Assembly (NCBI GenBank): GCA_047602475.1
Contig: JASGHE010000002.1
Location: forward strand, 1,178,001-1,242,000
DNA: 64,000 bases
Direction of reading: 5' to 3'
DNA from: JAEUIE01 sp047602475
GTDB taxonomy: Bacteria; Planctomycetota; Planctomycetia; Gemmatales; HRBIN36
Shown here: one piece after another, positions 63,573-64,000 of the stretch
Numbering within the stretch: the first letter of the stretch is position 1
Layout of the letters: each line of letters opens with the position of its first letter
Made by a program: the position numbers and the translations under genes
Notes under the pieces: generated by a model
What the model saw: only the letters and a program-made list of their open reading frames with translations
Database searches by the model: none
What the model was told of the DNA's origin: nothing

Positions 63573-64000
63573 ATGTCGAACGACCGTCGCACCTTCCTCA
63601 AAGCTTCAGCGATTGCAACGCTGGCGACCGCTGCTGGCGGCCTACCTGCCGTGCATGCCAGCAGCAACGAAACTATCCGTGTTGGACTTATTGGTTGTGG
63701 TGGTCGTGGCTCCGGTGCTGCCCGCAATGTGCTCTCCTCGGCATCGAATGTTGAACTCTACGCTGTTGGCGATGTGTGGCAGGATCGGCTCGACGGATTT
63801 GTCAAAGGCATTAAGGATTACACCAACGATGGTAAAGCCAAAGAGTTTGGCAACCGCATCAATCTTTCGCCCGAACGGCAGTTCGTCGGCTTCGATGCCT
63901 ACAAGAAGGTGCTCGAATCGGGTGCCAACTACATCATGCTCTGCACCCCTCCCGGCTTCCGCCCTTTACACTTAGAAGCAGCGGTTGCAGCGGGCAAGAA
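63573..64000 (+). CDS. Tat-exported Gfo/Idh/MocA-family oxidoreductase, truncated by window end
   Basis: The first 142 codons are present. The twin-arginine signal MSNDRRTFLKASAIATLATA is followed by HAS, then the Rossmann start IRVGLIGCGGRGSGAARNVL and NYIMLCTPPGFRPLHLEAAV. This exported subgroup is typical of Planctomycetes and acts on sugars outside the cytoplasm (family knowledge). It runs off the end of the window. It lies 75 bases behind the SUMF1-domain gene. Confidence 0.85.
   Translation, partial: MSNDRRTFLKASAIATLATAAGGLPAVHASSNETIRVGLIGCGGRGSGAARNVLSSASNVELYAVGDVWQDRLDGFVKGIKDYTNDGKAKEFGNRINLSPERQFVGFDAYKKVLESGANYIMLCTPPGFRPLHLEAAVAAGK

Noticed and set aside
1..64000. tRNA, rRNA, tmRNA, phage or transposase genes
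   Set aside because: I looked in the gaps for clover-leaf features, conserved rRNA blocks and transposase motifs and saw none; a covariance search would be decisive.

Overview
The window reads as chromosome from a planctomycete, most likely of the Gemmata/Gemmatales type (inference). The signs are three DUF1559 proteins with prepilin-type N-termini, an LEPRxLL-like surface protein next to a BBP7-family outer-membrane protein, an ECF sigma factor overlapping a giant Ser/Thr kinase with TPR repeats, a second membrane-anchored Ser/Thr kinase, HEAT-repeat and SUMF1-domain proteins, a MoxR/DUF58/BatA-VWA cluster and a Tat-exported Gfo/Idh/MocA oxidoreductase. I see no rRNA, tRNA, CRISPR array, phage or transposase gene.

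Layout. 0-9 kb: Lnt, an unusual sigma-70 factor, a secreted unknown, a class IV aminotransferase divergent from a PLP decarboxylase, a response regulator and GroES. 9-13 kb: surface protein plus BBP7 protein. 13-16 kb: purine nucleoside phosphorylase, a DRG-like GTPase and a small kinase-like protein. 16.5-23.2 kb: kinase and ECF sigma on the minus strand, divergent from two DUF1559/small-lipoprotein pairs. 23-26 kb: ArsR regulator with SRPBCC genes and a repeat island. 26.5-33.4 kb: MetE-like protein, thioesterase, two POT transporters and an amino-acid ABC transporter. 33.5-39.9 kb: MscL, GlyA, MOSC protein, an endonuclease III-like protein with RbfA and DUF503, a low-GC unknown and an HTH/PBP regulator. 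40-44 kb: third DUF1559 protein, Maf, heptosyltransferase-like GT9, GNAT, Fur-like regulator. 44-50 kb: MoxR, DUF58, VWA protein, then a HEAT protein. 50-53.6 kb: a compact operon of oxidoreductase, LeuB, TIM-barrel isomerase and VOC protein. 53.7-57.8 kb: a double glycosyltransferase and a sugar-nucleotide epimerase. 57.8-64 kb: kinase, cyclophilin, DUF1569, zinc-ribbon coiled coil, ApbE, SUMF1 protein and a truncated oxidoreductase.

Two features dominate between the genes. First, at least twelve genes are broken by one- or two-base indels, mostly apparent losses inside short homopolymers, while reading frames resume with full family similarity. This looks more like sequence error than gene decay. 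I annotate such genes as whole CDS and give the break point. Second, almost every gap holds a palindromic repeat. Several families recur within the window, and some supply C-terminal codons of genes or sit inside a gene (heptamer arrays in maf).
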